Positions 35,854 through 46,254 of a stretch of DNA of 64,000 nucleotides are shown here, piece after piece. Origin of the DNA: Pelotomaculum sp. (GTDB taxonomy: Bacteria; Bacillota; Desulfotomaculia; Desulfotomaculales; Pelotomaculaceae). How positions within the stretch are numbered: the first letter of the stretch is position 1; every line of letters begins with the position of its first letter. The translations under genes were made by a program, and so were the position numbers. Below the pieces are notes generated by a model. That model saw nothing but the letters and a program-made list of their open reading frames with translations, was not told the DNA's origin and made no database searches. Location: positions 1-64,000 of the forward strand of contig JAHDOA010000015.1 of NCBI GenBank assembly GCA_018435055.1, read 5' to 3'.

Positions 35854-36684
35854 TCAGTAGGAGCCGGTGAAGACTTCCGTGGCGGGGCCGGTCATGTAGA
35901 CGTGGTTATCTGCGGCCCATTCGATGAGGAGGTCTCCGCCTTTCAGGCGCACGGTTACTTTGCGTTCGGTGAGGCGGTTTAGAGCGCAGGCCACGGCGGC
36001 GGCGCAGGCGCCTGTGCCGCAGGCCATTGTTTCCCCGGCGCCCCTTTCCCAGACTCTCATTTTTACTTCGTCACGGTTCAGGACCTGGATAAATTCCACG
36101 TTAGTTTTGCGGGGAAAAACATCATGCCTTTCTATGCGGGGGCCGATCTCCCGCAGAGGTACACTGTCCGCATCCGGCACGAAAATCACGCAATGGGGAT
36201 TGCCCATGGAAACCCCCGTCACATCATAGCTGGCGCCGCCTACTACCAGGGGCTCGCCGACAACCCGGCCAGGGGGACCGGCCATCGGGATCTCCGAACG
36301 TCCCAGGCGGGGCTCGCCCATATCAACCCGTACAGATTTAACCAGGCCGTTTTCCAGTATCAGCTCCGGCGCCATCATCCCGGCCAGTGTCTCCACCCGG
36401 ATCCTGTCTTTTTTTGTCATATTATGTTCATACATGTATTTGGCCACACAGCGGATGGCGTTGCCGCACATCTCCGCCTCGCTGCCGTCGGAGTTAAAGA
36501 TGCGCATGCGGACATCACCCCGCTCCGGGGGCAGCAGCAGGACCAGCCCGTCCGCCCCGACCCCGCAGCAGCGGCGGCACATGGCTACTGCCAGCGCAGG
36601 CGCTTTTTCCGGATCTATTTTTTCTTCGTAACAATTGACCAGGATGAAATCGTTGCCCAAACCGTGCATCTTGGTAAAACGCAA
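35854..36684 (-). CDS. dapF: Diaminopimelate epimerase
   Basis: The enzyme has the family start [16 protein letters not shown], the first catalytic cysteine in [14 protein letters not shown] and the second in [14 protein letters not shown], plus [11 protein letters not shown]. It interconverts LL- and meso-diaminopimelate for lysine and peptidoglycan. The TTG at 36684 is chosen as start because GGGGAGGAG lies 8 bases upstream and the family begins just before MHG; an upstream ATG at 36702 has no ribosome site. This gives 276 residues, the usual length. Confidence 0.93.
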   Translation of the reverse strand: MRFTKMHGLGNDFILVNCYEEKIDPEKAPALAVAMCRRCCGVGADGLVLLLPPERGDVRMRIFNSDGSEAEMCGNAIRCVAKYMYEHNMTKKDRIRVETLAGMMAPELILENGLVKSVRVDMGEPRLGRSEIPMAGPPGRVVGEPLVVGGASYDVTGVSMGNPHCVIFVPDADSVPLREIGPRIERHDVFPRKTNVEFIQVLNRDEVKMRVWERGAGETMACGTGACAAAVACALNRLTERKVTVRLKGGDLLIEWAADNHVYMTGPATEVFTGSY

Positions 36685-36758
36685 GACGAAGCTCCTCCCC
36701 ATTCACTGCCGGCTACCCGGCGATTTGCATTGCGAATCGCAACATTATTTTACAGCAG

Positions 36759-39503
36759 TTAAACCTTGAGGTACATAACTTTTTTCCTGGCTCCCCCGAT
36801 AAGGTGATGGTAAATAATACCGAGGACAGTGGGGGCTGCGGAAATGAGCAGTATAATTGCCCACTGCAGGCCGCTCAAAGGTACCACGTGGAAGACGGCC
36901 TGCAGAAACGGCACGTAGTTGATCAACAGCTGCAGCGTTGCCGAAATTGACACCGCTCCCACCAGGTAGGTGTTGGTAAACAGGCCTATTTCCAGGATGG
37001 TGTGCGACTCTGAACGGCAGGCAAATACATAGAACATCTGTAAAAGGACCAGAGTGTTAAAAGCCATCGTGCGGGCCAGTTCCACATCGCCCATGAACAG
37101 CCCGCACCGGAACGCGGCCAGGGCGCCGAGGCCGATGATGGTCCCGCTGGTGATAATCCGCCAGGTCATACCGTGGGAAAAAACGCTTTCTCTGGGATGG
37201 CGCGGGCGGCGGGTCATGATGTCACTGTCGTGGGGATCCACCCCCAGAGCCATAGCAGGCAGCCCGTCGGTAACCAGGTTCATCCACAGGATCTGGATCG
37301 GTACCAGCGGCAGCGGCAATCCGGCCAGCAAGGCTAGAAACATGGTCAGCACTTCACCCACGTTACAGGAAAGCAGATAACGGATAAACTTGCGTATATT
37401 ATCGTAGATACCGCGTCCTTCCTCTACCGCAGCCACGATACTGCTGAAGTTATCGTCGGTGAGGACCATCGCCGAGGCCTCCTTGGTGACGTCGGTCCCC
37501 GTAATGCCCATGGCAATGCCGATATCCGCTTCCTTGATCGCCGGCGCGTCGTTTACCCCGTCTCCGGTCATGGCTACCACGTGGCCCGCCTGTTTCAGCG
37601 CTTTTACTATCTTCAGCTTGTGCCTTGGCGAAACCCTGGCGTAAACCGATACCTTTTCCACATGCGCGGCAAACTCATCGTCGGACATTGTATCCAGGTC
37701 ACGGCCGGTCAGGATTTCACCGCCCCTGGGAAGGATACTCAGTTCCCTGGCAATGGCGCGCGCGGTAAGTTTGTGGTCACCGGTAATCATCACCACCTTT
37801 ATGCCGGCCCTGCGGCAGGTCAGCGCCGCCTTGACGGCCGCCGGCCTGGGGGGGTCGATCATGCCGGCCATGCCAAGAAAGATTAGTCTTTGTTCAACAT
37901 TTTCCTCTGAAAAATCTGCCGTATCCGCCGGCAGTTCACGATAAGCAAAGGCTATCACCCGCAGCGCTTGATCAGCCAGATCGGAATTCCGGTTCAGTAT
38001 TTCCTCCCTTTCCCATTTTGCCAGCGGTACAGCCAGGCCTCCCTTCAGGCTGTGCGTACACAGATCCAGGATTACATCCGGCGCGCCCTTCACATAAACC
38101 GCCAGTTCTCCGCCAGGTTGGCGGTATAACACGCTCATGCGCTTGCGGTCGGAATCAAAGGGAATTTCAGTCTCCCTTGCTTCTCTCATTTCCAGCCTTT
38201 CCCGCCACAAACCGGCTTTGGCGGCCATAACCAGCAGCGCTCCCTCAGTGGGGTCTCCCAGGATAGACCACTCCCTGGCCGGCTGGCCCCTGGTCACGCC
38301 ACGGAAAAGCCCTTTGACGCTGACGCGGCCGCGCTCCAGGACAGAGTTGTTGCAGAGGGCGGCGGCTTTCATCATCAGATTAAAATGCCGATCCTGCTTG
38401 TCCACCCCGCCTGTAAATTCACCCTTGGGGTCGTATCCTTCACCTTTCACACCGATGGTCCGCTCATTAACAATTATTTTGCGTACGGTCATCTCGTTCT
38501 GTGTAAGCGTCCCGGTTTTATCCGAACAGATTACCGTCGAACAGCCCAGAGTTTCAACTGCGGGCAGCTTGCGGATCACGGCCTGGCGCTTGATCATCCG
38601 CTGCACGCCCAGGGCCAGCGCCACGGTCACTATGGCGGGCAGGCCTTCCGGTATGGCGGCGACAGCCAGGCTGACCCCGGCCAGAAACATTTGGTAGGCT
38701 GCCTCGCCTCTCGCTATCCCCAATAAGACTACCACGGCGCAGATAAAAAGACAAAATGCTACCAGCCACCGGCCCAACTGGGCCAGGCGATGCTGCAGGG
38801 GGGTCTCTACCCGGGCCGTTTCCTGGATCATGCCGGCAATCTGGCCCATTTCGGTGGCCATACCGGTGCTCACAACGACACCACGACCCCGTCCCCTGGT
38901 GACGACCGTGCCCAAATAGGCCATATTCGTGGCGTCACCCGGCGCCAGTCCGTACGCAGGCAGGGCTTCCGGCAGCTTTAGTACCGGCAGGGATTCGCCG
39001 GTAAGGGCTGATTCCTCTATTTCAAGACTGGCTGTTTGCAGCAGCCGCAGGTCGGCCGGTACCCGGTCACCTCCCTCCAGGAGGACGATATCGCCGGGGA
39101 CCAGGGCCGCCGCCTGCAGCCTGCGCTCCTGGCCGTTTCTGATTACCCTGGCTTCCGGCGACGTCAGTTTCTTCAGCGCCTCCAGGGAGCGCTCGGCCCG
39201 GTACTCCTGGACAAAACCCAGTATGGCGTTGACTAGAACAATGATGGCAATAGTTATGGCGTCGGCGTACTCTCCCAAAAGGCCTGAGATAGCGGTGGCG
39301 GCCAAAAGCACTAACACCATAAAATCCTTGAACTGGGCTAGAAAAAGCTTCCAGGCCGGGTCTCCGGGCGCTCTGGCCAACTCATTGGGGCCATATCCCT
39401 GTTCCCTTTCTTTGGCTTCCTTATCTGACAGACCTTTTTGCGGGTCTGTTTTGAGTTTCGCTAAAACCTCCTGTGTGTTTAGAGTATACCAGCGGCTGGA
39501 CAT
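36759..39503 (-). CDS. P2A-type Ca2+-transporting ATPase
   Basis: The protein of about 914 residues has the N-terminal cation ATPase domain ([13 protein letters not shown]), TGESLPV in the actuator, the Ca-type transmembrane motif [17 protein letters not shown], the phosphorylation site [31 protein letters not shown] and [18 protein letters not shown] in helix 6. PEGLP and NLVTDGLPA residues fit calcium and not sodium/potassium or heavy metals. It pumps Ca2+ out of the cytoplasm. Two ATGs six bases apart compete; the second has better spacing to GAGGTG. It is divergent to rqcH. Confidence 0.92.
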   Translation of the reverse strand: MSSRWYTLNTQEVLAKLKTDPQKGLSDKEAKEREQGYGPNELARAPGDPAWKLFLAQFKDFMVLVLLAATAISGLLGEYADAITIAIIVLVNAILGFVQEYRAERSLEALKKLTSPEARVIRNGQERRLQAAALVPGDIVLLEGGDRVPADLRLLQTASLEIEESALTGESLPVLKLPEALPAYGLAPGDATNMAYLGTVVTRGRGRGVVVSTGMATEMGQIAGMIQETARVETPLQHRLAQLGRWLVAFCLFICAVVVLLGIARGEAAYQMFLAGVSLAVAAIPEGLPAIVTVALALGVQRMIKRQAVIRKLPAVETLGCSTVICSDKTGTLTQNEMTVRKIIVNERTIGVKGEGYDPKGEFTGGVDKQDRHFNLMMKAAALCNNSVLERGRVSVKGLFRGVTRGQPAREWSILGDPTEGALLVMAAKAGLWRERLEMREARETEIPFDSDRKRMSVLYRQPGGELAVYVKGAPDVILDLCTHSLKGGLAVPLAKWEREEILNRNSDLADQALRVIAFAYRELPADTADFSEENVEQRLIFLGMAGMIDPPRPAAVKAALTCRRAGIKVVMITGDHKLTARAIARELSILPRGGEILTGRDLDTMSDDEFAAHVEKVSVYARVSPRHKLKIVKALKQAGHVVAMTGDGVNDAPAIKEADIGIAMGITGTDVTKEASAMVLTDDNFSSIVAAVEEGRGIYDNIRKFIRYLLSCNVGEVLTMFLALLAGLPLPLVPIQILWMNLVTDGLPAMALGVDPHDSDIMTRRPRHPRESVFSHGMTWRIITSGTIIGLGALAAFRCGLFMGDVELARTMAFNTLVLLQMFYVFACRSESHTILEIGLFTNTYLVGAVSISATLQLLINYVPFLQAVFHVVPLSGLQWAIILLISAAPTVLGIIYHHLIGGARKKVMYLKV

Positions 39504-39864
39504 AACCATTCACCTCGTGTAAAAGATTTCCTGATTATTCCAAGCATATTCGCCGGCAGTCTGATATATAACCATTTTCGCTGAGCGGACTAAATGATTT
39601 ACTTTAATCATGTTGACAAGCTGGACGCGCCGCACAATTCCCCGGTATTTTGCCTTCCCGCAAAAGGCATGTCCCCCTTGTAGAAATTGAAATCCAATTC
39701 TACATGCGGCACGCAGGTGCTTTTTACCGCGCCGGCCAAGCACAAAGAGCCTGTTTCAACTTTTAACAATAACCTTTCGTTAGCAGTTTGCTGCTTTCAT
39801 TGGTTGGGTCATTTGTATATAATGAAACAGAATCAATACCAACGACTCAACTGGAGGAAACACA
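39504..39864. promoter_or_regulatory. Divergent intergenic region with hairpin and extended -10
   Basis: The 361-base gap contains a hairpin at 39679-39704 (TGTAGAAATTG with CAATTCTACA, one bulge). Near the right end TTTGTATATAATG (TATAAT at 39818-39823) looks like an extended -10 element for rqcH, without a good -35 box. No gene is supported. Confidence 0.4.
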
Positions 39865-41646
39865 ATGCCTTTTGACGGTCTCGTGCTGGCCTCGGTACGC
39901 GGCGAGCTTGAAGATAAGCTTGCCGGCGGGCGCATCGAAAGGATCTACCAGCCCGGCAAAATGGAACTGGTCATCCTGGTTTACAAGCCGGGATCGCGGT
40001 CCAGACTGCTGCTTTCAGCGGACCCCCAAAACGCGCGCGCGCACCTCACTTACGCCGCCGGGGAAAACCCCGCCACCCCCCCTCTTTTCTGCATGGTCCT
40101 GCGCAAACACCTTGAAGGCGGGCGGATCGCCGGTTTTTCCCAGCCGCGTCTGGAAAGGGTGCTGGTAATCAAAATAGAGGCACGGGACGAACTGGGCTTC
40201 CCTGCGGAAAAACACCTTATTTGTGAGATCATGGGGAAGCACAGCAATATAATCCTGTATGATCCGGCAACTGAAACAGTTATTGACGGCATTAAACGTT
40301 ATTCACATGCTGTAAGCAGGTTCAGGGAGGTCCTGCCGGGCCGTCCCTACCTGTCCCCGCCGGCCCAGGGCAAATTAGACCCCCTGACACTGGGAGAAGG
40401 ACAGTTTCGCCGGGCCTGTCTGGAAGCGCACTTAAGCGACCCGCTGCCGCATGTGCTGCAGAAACGCTTTGAGGGCTTGAGCACTATTACCTGCAGGGAA
40501 ATAGTCTACCGTGCCGGTTTGTCCCCGGATACGCTCCTGGACCACTGCGGTGATTACGAATTCAGGATTATTTGGGAGGCTTTACACAAGGTCATGGAAC
40601 AGGCCGGCCGCGGCGTGTTTGAGCCCTGTCTGGCTGCCGGTAAAAAAGGTGAGCTGCTGGATTTTGCGGCCTTAGACCTCAGCCACCTGGGACAAATCAA
40701 CAGGCACGGCGAAATGAACGAGCTGCTCGATTGTTTTTTCACGGCCAGGAATACTCTGGACAAGCTTTCGAAGGAAAAGAACTCGGTCATTTCCCTTTTG
40801 AATAAAGAAATGGCTAAGCTGGAAAAGAAGCTGGGTCTCTACAGCGAGGACTATGACAATACTGCCGGGGCGGAAAAACATAAGCTTTTCGGCGAATTGC
40901 TGACAGCCAACCTCTACCGCCTGGAGAAAGGTTTTCTGGAAATCACCCTGGAAAATTACCAGGAAGAAGACGCCCCGCCCGTAACTATCCCGTTAGACAC
41001 GCAGCGCACTCCGGTAGAAAACGCCCAGGCTTATTTCAAAAAGTACAACAAGGCCAAAAGGACCCGGCAGGCCCTGACATTGCTGATCAAGCAGGCCCGC
41101 GAGGAGCTGGCTTACCTGGAAGGGATCAAAGCGGCGGTTGATTACGCCTCTGACCTGAACGAATTGAACGAAATAAGGCAGGAGTTGGTTGAGCAGGGTT
41201 ATCTTAAGCAGCCCCCGCCCGGCAGGACAAAAATTAAACATAAAAAGGAAAAGCGCGTGGCCAGGCCATTGTCTTTTGTATCCACTGACGGCTTCCAGCT
41301 GTTTGTCGGCAAAAACAACAAGCAGAACGACTTTCTCACCACAAAAATGGCCCGGGCGGAAGATATCTGGCTGCACGCCAAAGATATTCCCGGCGCCCAT
41401 GTAATCATCCGCACGGAGGGGAAAGAGGCGCCCCCGGCAACGCTGATGGAGGCGGCCGGGCTGGCTGCATTGTTCAGCAAGGCGGGAAGGTCGAAAAGCG
41501 CGCCGATAGACTACACCCTGAAAAAACATGTGCACAAGCCAAAGGGGGCCAGGCCCGGCATGGTGATCTACGAACATCAAAAAACCATCATGGCGGCGCC
41601 AGATGAAGAACTGCCGGAAAGGCTGCGCCAACCATCCAAACCTTGA
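39865..41646 (+). CDS. rqcH: NFACT protein, Rqc2 homologue RqcH
   Basis: The 593-residue protein begins MPFDGLVLASVRGELEDKL, the NFACT-N start, with IYQPGKMELVILVYKPGSRS and FCMVLRKHLEGGRI. A coiled-coil region follows (about 280-440; RNTLDKLSKEKNSVISLLNK), then NFACT-R (about 465-580) with DIWLHAKDIPGAHVIIRTEG and HVHKPKGARPGMVIYEH. RqcH binds stalled 50S-peptidyl-tRNA complexes and recruits tRNA-Ala to add alanine tails for degradation. It was formerly called fibronectin-binding protein. GGAGGAAAC precedes the ATG. Confidence 0.93.
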   Translation: MPFDGLVLASVRGELEDKLAGGRIERIYQPGKMELVILVYKPGSRSRLLLSADPQNARAHLTYAAGENPATPPLFCMVLRKHLEGGRIAGFSQPRLERVLVIKIEARDELGFPAEKHLICEIMGKHSNIILYDPATETVIDGIKRYSHAVSRFREVLPGRPYLSPPAQGKLDPLTLGEGQFRRACLEAHLSDPLPHVLQKRFEGLSTITCREIVYRAGLSPDTLLDHCGDYEFRIIWEALHKVMEQAGRGVFEPCLAAGKKGELLDFAALDLSHLGQINRHGEMNELLDCFFTARNTLDKLSKEKNSVISLLNKEMAKLEKKLGLYSEDYDNTAGAEKHKLFGELLTANLYRLEKGFLEITLENYQEEDAPPVTIPLDTQRTPVENAQAYFKKYNKAKRTRQALTLLIKQAREELAYLEGIKAAVDYASDLNELNEIRQELVEQGYLKQPPPGRTKIKHKKEKRVARPLSFVSTDGFQLFVGKNNKQNDFLTTKMARAEDIWLHAKDIPGAHVIIRTEGKEAPPATLMEAAGLAALFSKAGRSKSAPIDYTLKKHVHKPKGARPGMVIYEHQKTIMAAPDEELPERLRQPSKP

Positions 41647-41658
41647 GACGCAATAAAT

Positions 41659-41711
41659 TGTAGGTGCGACTTTAGTCGCACTCTTTCGGCGGGTTAAAAC
41701 CCGCCCTACAT
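41659..41711. repeat. Palindromic repeat with three-way-junction symmetry
   Basis: TGTAGG and CCTACA form an outer stem. Inside are two further hairpins: GTGCGACT-TT-AGTCGCAC (8 bp) and GCGGGTT-AA-AACCCGC (7 bp). All three stems are perfect. Related copies are at 45195, and partial ones near 41738, 41830, 41882, 47072, 47157 and 53704. Confidence 0.9.
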
Positions 41712-41737
41712 ATGCTCAAACGAAACGGGGACAAATG

Positions 41738-41968
41738 CCCTGTAGATGCGGCTTTAGTCGTTTAGCGGAACGGGGACACACCTCTATTATGGGTATTCCT
41801 TTATTGACGAGGTATGGCCCCCAACTGGAATGGCGGGATAAATCCTGCCCTACAGCTGCATGACACCGAGTGCGGTGAATTGCAGGTGCGGCTTCAACCG
41901 CACATTGAAGAAGGGACTGTCACCCTATGAAAAGACAATGAGACAAAAAGAACGTCCCCTTGTCTCAT
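41738..41968. repeat. Mixed intergenic palindromes after rqcH
   Basis: This stretch holds half copies of the three-way repeat (GATGCGGCTTTAGTCG; GGCGGGATAAATCCTGCCC; GTGCGGCTTCAACCGCAC near 41886-41903), one GGGGACACACCTC...GAGGTATGGCCCC hairpin at 41772-41822, and one GAGACAA...TTGTCTC palindrome at 41938-41968. The last ends exactly one base before the metallophosphoesterase stop codon. No gene is present. Confidence 0.85.
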
Positions 41969-43186
41969 TTACCATAGCCTGCCCATTGTCCGCATTACCG
42001 GTCCAACATCATTCGCGTTTTGTCCTGCGGTATCGATAAACTGTATATTGATATCCACTATTTCCGGCATATTGCCCACCCTGATCGGCGGGCCCCAGGT
42101 GCCAAAGCCGCAGGAGACGATGAGCTGGAAGTCACTCTTGCGCAGGTAGCCCCAGTCAGTTTCAAACAACAGACCGGTAAAAATGTTAAGGGGAAACAGC
42201 TGCCCGAGGTGGGTATGCCCCGAGATCTGCAGGTCGACCCCCTGTTCCTGGGCTTCATTAAGATTCGAAGGCTGGTGATCCAGCATGATCACCGGCAGTG
42301 AACGGTCTACTCCTGCCATGACCTGTGTCAGCTTCCGGCGGCCCGCCCCGCCAAATCTTTCCCCGTACTGGTAATCACGTCCCACCAGGTAAAAACTCCC
42401 GGCTATTTCCTGGTACTCGTCGCGCAAAACTATAATACCCGCTTCCTGCAGATAACGGTAGATATCCTCCGCCTGTCCCCCGATATATTCATGGTTGCCG
42501 AATATGGCAAATGTGCCGTATTTTGCTTTCAGCATGCGCAGGCTGCCGGACATATTATGCCTTACAAACGTGGTGACGCTCTCTTCAACCGTGTCACCGG
42601 GGAGCAGGATCAGATCAGGGTTAAGATTGTTGACCTGTTGCACTAAAGGCAGCAGCCTGCCGTTGTGTATTATTTTTCCCAGGTGGATATCCGATACTGC
42701 CACGACATGCAGTTCATTTAAGCTGCCGGCGGATTTTGGTATGGTGATGTCATAGTGGACAAGCCGGGGATGCCTGGCGTTCCAGGCGCCATAAATAATA
42801 ACGCCTGTGACGAGCAGTACAACAGCCAGGCCGGTCAGTTCCGGGCGCTGCATAACTGGAGCGGGGATAAAATTTAGCACCCGGTTTAAAAGCCTGATTA
42901 TATCGACCAGGACCAGGGTTAAAAATAAATAGTTTATGGCCGCCAGCCAGTATGAACCGATGATGGTAAATAGGCCGGCCAGCGAGCCGGGCAGGTAATT
43001 TTCCGCGAACCTGCCGGCGATAAAAGATAAAGCCAGCGCAATCAATATCGCCCAGTAGATTATCCCGCAGCCTTGCGGCAAAAACCTGCCGAAAGCCTGC
43101 CAGCCGCGCATTCCGATATAAAAATTAATCAAACCGTAAACCGTGAAATATACCCCGAAAAAGATCAAGTACCAGATTTTCATCAC
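41969..43186 (-). CDS. Membrane-anchored metallophosphoesterase (YkuE/YaeI-like)
   Basis: The 405-residue protein has four to five N-terminal membrane helices (residues 1-135) followed by a calcineurin-type domain: VAVSDIHLGKIIHNGRLL, LILLPGDTVEES, AIFGNHEYIGG, VIMLDHQPSNLNEAQEQGVD and LQISGHTHLGQLFPL. All metal ligands are present. YkuE-type enzymes act at the cell surface or on lipid substrates such as UDP-2,3-diacyl-GlcN relatives; the substrate here is unknown. It stands alone between repeat-rich gaps. Confidence 0.88.
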   Translation of the reverse strand: MMKIWYLIFFGVYFTVYGLINFYIGMRGWQAFGRFLPQGCGIIYWAILIALALSFIAGRFAENYLPGSLAGLFTIIGSYWLAAINYLFLTLVLVDIIRLLNRVLNFIPAPVMQRPELTGLAVVLLVTGVIIYGAWNARHPRLVHYDITIPKSAGSLNELHVVAVSDIHLGKIIHNGRLLPLVQQVNNLNPDLILLPGDTVEESVTTFVRHNMSGSLRMLKAKYGTFAIFGNHEYIGGQAEDIYRYLQEAGIIVLRDEYQEIAGSFYLVGRDYQYGERFGGAGRRKLTQVMAGVDRSLPVIMLDHQPSNLNEAQEQGVDLQISGHTHLGQLFPLNIFTGLLFETDWGYLRKSDFQLIVSCGFGTWGPPIRVGNMPEIVDINIQFIDTAGQNANDVGPVMRTMGRLW

Positions 43187-43342
43187 TGCCTCAATAACGG
43201 TTAAAATAAATACTAAAGGTTATTATAATTCAGCGCATAATATTTTGCTATAATACAGAAGAGACATTTATATATGTAAAATATCTACCACAAGGGCAAA
43301 TTTATTAATATCATAATAATAATTTCAAGGGAGGGTCAGCTT

Positions 43343-43852
43343 ATGAAGTTTGCCGAGTTAATACAGAAAAGGTACAGCGTCAGGTCATATAAGCCGGATA
43401 TGGTGGAGGAGGATAAGCTTGGGCAGGTGCTCGAAGCGGCGTGCCTTGCGCCTACCGCGTGCAATCGCCAGCCCTTTCAGTTTATTGTGATTAAGACAGC
43501 CGGCAGAGAAGGGGAATTGAAACGTATTTACAACAGAAGCTTTTTTACTGAAGCGCCCCTGGTCATCTGCGCCTGCGCGGTGCCCGGCCGGGCATGGTCG
43601 CGCATGGATGGGGTAAACTATAGCTTTGTGGATGCGACGATCGCGATGGATCACCTGATCCTGGCCGCGACAGAGCTGGGGCTGGGCACCTGCTGGATAG
43701 CAGCTTTTGATCCGGCTGCCGCGCGGGAAATTCTAAAGCTGCCGCAGGGTGTGGAGCCTGTCGCTTTTACCCCGCTGGGCTATCCCGCTGAAACACCGGG
43801 AATTAAAAGCCGCAAGCCTCTGTCTGAGATAGTCAGGTACGAACGCTGGTGA
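43343..43852 (+). CDS. Nitroreductase family protein
   Basis: The 169-residue FMN-dependent protein starts FAELIQKRYSVRSYKPD (FMN phosphate contact RYSVR) with LEAACLAPTACNRQPFQFIV, DATIAMDHLILAATELGLGT and CWIAAFDPAAAREIL. It is in the short class without extra insertions and may reduce quinones, nitro compounds or flavin cofactors; the physiological substrate is unknown. AAGGGAGGGTC precedes the ATG. It is transcribed alone. Confidence 0.88.
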   Translation: MKFAELIQKRYSVRSYKPDMVEEDKLGQVLEAACLAPTACNRQPFQFIVIKTAGREGELKRIYNRSFFTEAPLVICACAVPGRAWSRMDGVNYSFVDATIAMDHLILAATELGLGTCWIAAFDPAAAREILKLPQGVEPVAFTPLGYPAETPGIKSRKPLSEIVRYERW

Positions 43853-44201
43853 CACCCTCCCCTCATTGAAATGAGGGGCATCCTTAAAACGCAGGATACA
43901 AGAGGTTAGCCAGCATTCCCCGGGTTGTCCCGGATCATCACCTTGGCCGTAAGGGGCGCCACACTCCCTTATCCGGCAGGGTTATACCCCGCCGGCATAG
44001 ACCGCTTTTGTGGCGATGTTTAACGCTCCTGTCAAAAAAAGTATTGTTGGACAGTACCGCATGTTCACCAATCCCAGGGTCAACAACAATTCTTTGGTGG
44101 TAGAATATGTTTCCTCGTTAAGTTTAGCCCTGCTGGTAGTAGCTAATTTCATTGTCAGAACTTCTGGCAAGAATATTTCTGGCGCCGCCCACGTCCAACC
44201 G
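43853..44201. other. Intergenic stretch without supported gene
   Basis: A 110-codon minus-strand frame extends from inside pyrF to 43982 and ends ALNIATKAVYAGGV, faintly like a TnpB C-terminus. It has no ribosome site and is mostly overlap or spacer. CCCTCATTGAAATGAGGG at 43859-43876 is a short perfect palindrome just after the nitroreductase stop. Confidence 0.4.
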
Positions 44202-44939
44202 TCAGTTGTCTGACGCTGAAGAAAGTCTAATTTCGTCAAGTATCGTGCGCAGAGCCATGACCGGATCCGGCGCCGCGGTGACTGGCCGGCCCACCACCAG
44301 GTAAGTGGCGCCAAGCTTTACGGCCTCCCCGGGGGTCATGGTCCTTTTCTGGTCGTTTGCCGCAGAGCCTGCCGGGCGCACGCCGGGTGTGATAATCACA
44401 AAGTCTTTGCCGCAGGCCTCCCTGATAGGCGTGATTTCCAAAGGAGACGCTACCACCCCGTCCAACCCGGCCTCTTTGGCCAGCAGGGCCCATTTCACAA
44501 CCTGCTCCTTGATCGGGCCCGTGATACCGATCTCTTTGTTAAACACGTCCTGGCTGACGCTTGTGAGGACTGTCACAGCGATCACAAGCGGTGGTTTGCT
44601 GCCGGCCCGGGCCGCCTCATCACGTGAAGCGTTCACCGCGGCCGCCATCATGGCCGCGCCGCCGGCGGCGTGTACGTTCAAAATAGAGGCGCCGTGCCTG
44701 GTCAGCACCCGGGCGGCCCCCGCCACGGTATTGGGAATGTCGTGCAGCTTGAGGTCGACAAAAACCGGCGCCCTTTTTTCTCTCAGCCTGTGCACAGCCC
44801 CGGGGCCGACACTGTTGTAGAGCTGCATGCCCACCTTAAAGCCACCGGCGTATGGGCCAAGGATATCCACGAAGTACTCCGCCTGTGCTATGGTATCTAC
44901 GTCCAGGGCGATAATAAGCGGATTTTTAAAAGAGAGCAT
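44202..44939 (-). CDS. pyrF: Orotidine 5'-phosphate decarboxylase
   Basis: The enzyme of about 245 residues has IIALDVDTIAQAEYFVDIL, the catalytic FVDLKLHDIPNTVAGA (Lys and two Asp) and the phosphate-binding GVRPAGSAANDQKR, plus YLVVGRPVTAAPDP. It catalyses the last step to UMP. The ATG at 44939 is chosen after a GGGGGG stretch; the longer frame from 44981 starts without a ribosome site. It lies last in the pyr gene order, separated from pyrD by a repeat-filled 367-base gap. Confidence 0.95.
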   Translation of the reverse strand: MLSFKNPLIIALDVDTIAQAEYFVDILGPYAGGFKVGMQLYNSVGPGAVHRLREKRAPVFVDLKLHDIPNTVAGAARVLTRHGASILNVHAAGGAAMMAAAVNASRDEAARAGSKPPLVIAVTVLTSVSQDVFNKEIGITGPIKEQVVKWALLAKEAGLDGVVASPLEITPIREACGKDFVIITPGVRPAGSAANDQKRTMTPGEAVKLGATYLVVGRPVTAAPDPVMALRTILDEIRLSSASDN

Positions 44940-45306
44940 ATTAACCCCCCCTGAGTTTATTAGGAATAGGGACACATCCATATTTCCGGCAACTTGTTAT
45001 CAGCCATAAGAATGGGGACAAATCTTCGTTTCTGCAACATTATACCGTTGCATGATACCAGACAGCGGAACGGAGACACACCTCTGTTTAAGGCCTGGCT
45101 TTGGGGCTGAGGAATGTCCCCGGTTTAAGGTTCAGTAAATGTCCCCATTTTAGGTTCGAGGTATGTCCTTGATCGTCGTAATTGGTCATACCACCTGTAG
45201 GCGCGGCTTCAGCCGCACATCTTTGGCGAAGGATAAATTCCGCCTACAGCGGACATGATTCCTAAACCGTTAAAATTAGCCGTACAAGGATATGTCTCCT
45301 TGTTTC
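44940..45306. repeat. Repeat-filled gap between pyrD and pyrF
   Basis: One GGAGACACACCTC...GAGGAATGTCCCC hairpin occupies 45072-45121 and its preceding tag GTTGCATGATACCAGACAGCGGAAC matches copies at 53770 and 53887. A full three-way repeat lies at 45195-45249: outer CTGTAGGC/GCCTACAG, inner GCGGCTTCAGCCGC. No gene or promoter is evident. Confidence 0.85.
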
Positions 45307-46254
45307 TCAGCGGTGGGCGGCGCCTACCAGTTCATTAATGTCCTGCACGTCATTTTCGATTATGTATTGTTTAATACCTGACAGCACGTCCATAGTCGCC
45401 TGCGGATTGACAAAATTGGCTGTGCCGACGGCGATAGCCGTGGCCCCGGCCAGGATGAATTCGATGGCGTCCTCCGCTGTGATAATACCGCCCATGCCGA
45501 TGATCGGCAGCCCTGTTTCCCGGTATACCTGCCAGACCGCCCGCACCGCCACCGGCTTGACCGCCGGGCCGGAAAGACCGCCCAGCACATTGCCGAGTAC
45601 CGGACGCCTTGACTTCACATCGATAGCCATACCAAGCAGGGTGTTGATCATGGACAGCGCGTCCGCCCCGGCGCTTGCGACCTTTTCGGCCACAGCCTCA
45701 ATACTGGTGACGTTTGGCGAAAGCTTTACGATTACCGTCTTGTCCGTGCCGGCTTTTACCGCTCTGGTCACCTCCGCCGCCATGTCCGGGTCGCTGCCGA
45801 ACTGCATGCCCCCTTTTTTCACATTGGGGCAGGAAATGTTTACCTCGAGGCCGGCCACGCCGCTAACCCGGTCCAGCCTGGCGGCCAGCCTGCCGTAATC
45901 CTGCACGGTATCTCCCGCGATATTGACAATCACGGGCAGGTCGAAACAGGCCAGGCCGGGCAGCAGTTCCCCAATGAATCTTTCCACACCGGGGTTCTGC
46001 AGGCCTATTGAATTCAGGACGCCGGCAGCCGTTTCCACCAGCCGCGGGGTGGGGTTGCCCGCCCGGGGCTGCAAAGTTATCCCTTTGACTACCAATGCGC
46101 CGAGCTGGTTTAAATCGATATAGGGGGCATATTCGGAACCGAAACCGAATGTTCCGGAAGCGGTGGCCACGGGATTTTTCATGGCTATGCCGCCGATTTT
46201 CACCGCCAGTTTGCTTTTCGTTTCGTTAATGACGCCGACGTTTTGCGGTATCAT
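45307..46254 (-). CDS. pyrD: Dihydroorotate dehydrogenase, class 1B catalytic subunit
   Basis: The protein of about 315 residues has [47 protein letters not shown], the catalytic cysteine region [12 protein letters not shown] and [19 protein letters not shown]. Class 1B enzymes pair with PyrK and use NAD+. The ATG at 46254 overlaps the pyrK stop (ATGA), and GGGAGG is upstream; the longer frame inside pyrK is rejected. Confidence 0.95.
   Translation of the reverse strand: MIPQNVGVINETKSKLAVKIGGIAMKNPVATASGTFGFGSEYAPYIDLNQLGALVVKGITLQPRAGNPTPRLVETAAGVLNSIGLQNPGVERFIGELLPGLACFDLPVIVNIAGDTVQDYGRLAARLDRVSGVAGLEVNISCPNVKKGGMQFGSDPDMAAEVTRAVKAGTDKTVIVKLSPNVTSIEAVAEKVASAGADALSMINTLLGMAIDVKSRRPVLGNVLGGLSGPAVKPVAVRAVWQVYRETGLPIIGMGGIITAEDAIEFILAGATAIAVGTANFVNPQATMDVLSGIKQYIIENDVQDINELVGAAHR

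Noticed and set aside
39510-39743. Minus-strand ORF of 77 codons upstream of the Ca2+ ATPase gene
   Set aside because: No ribosome site, no recognisable pattern, and it covers a hairpin and promoter region.
43982-44314. ORF ending ALNIATKAVYAGGV, considered as a TnpB (IS605 OrfB) fragment
   Set aside because: The resemblance is limited to a few residues, the zinc-finger cysteines are missing, there is no ribosome site, and a third of the frame overlaps pyrF out of phase.
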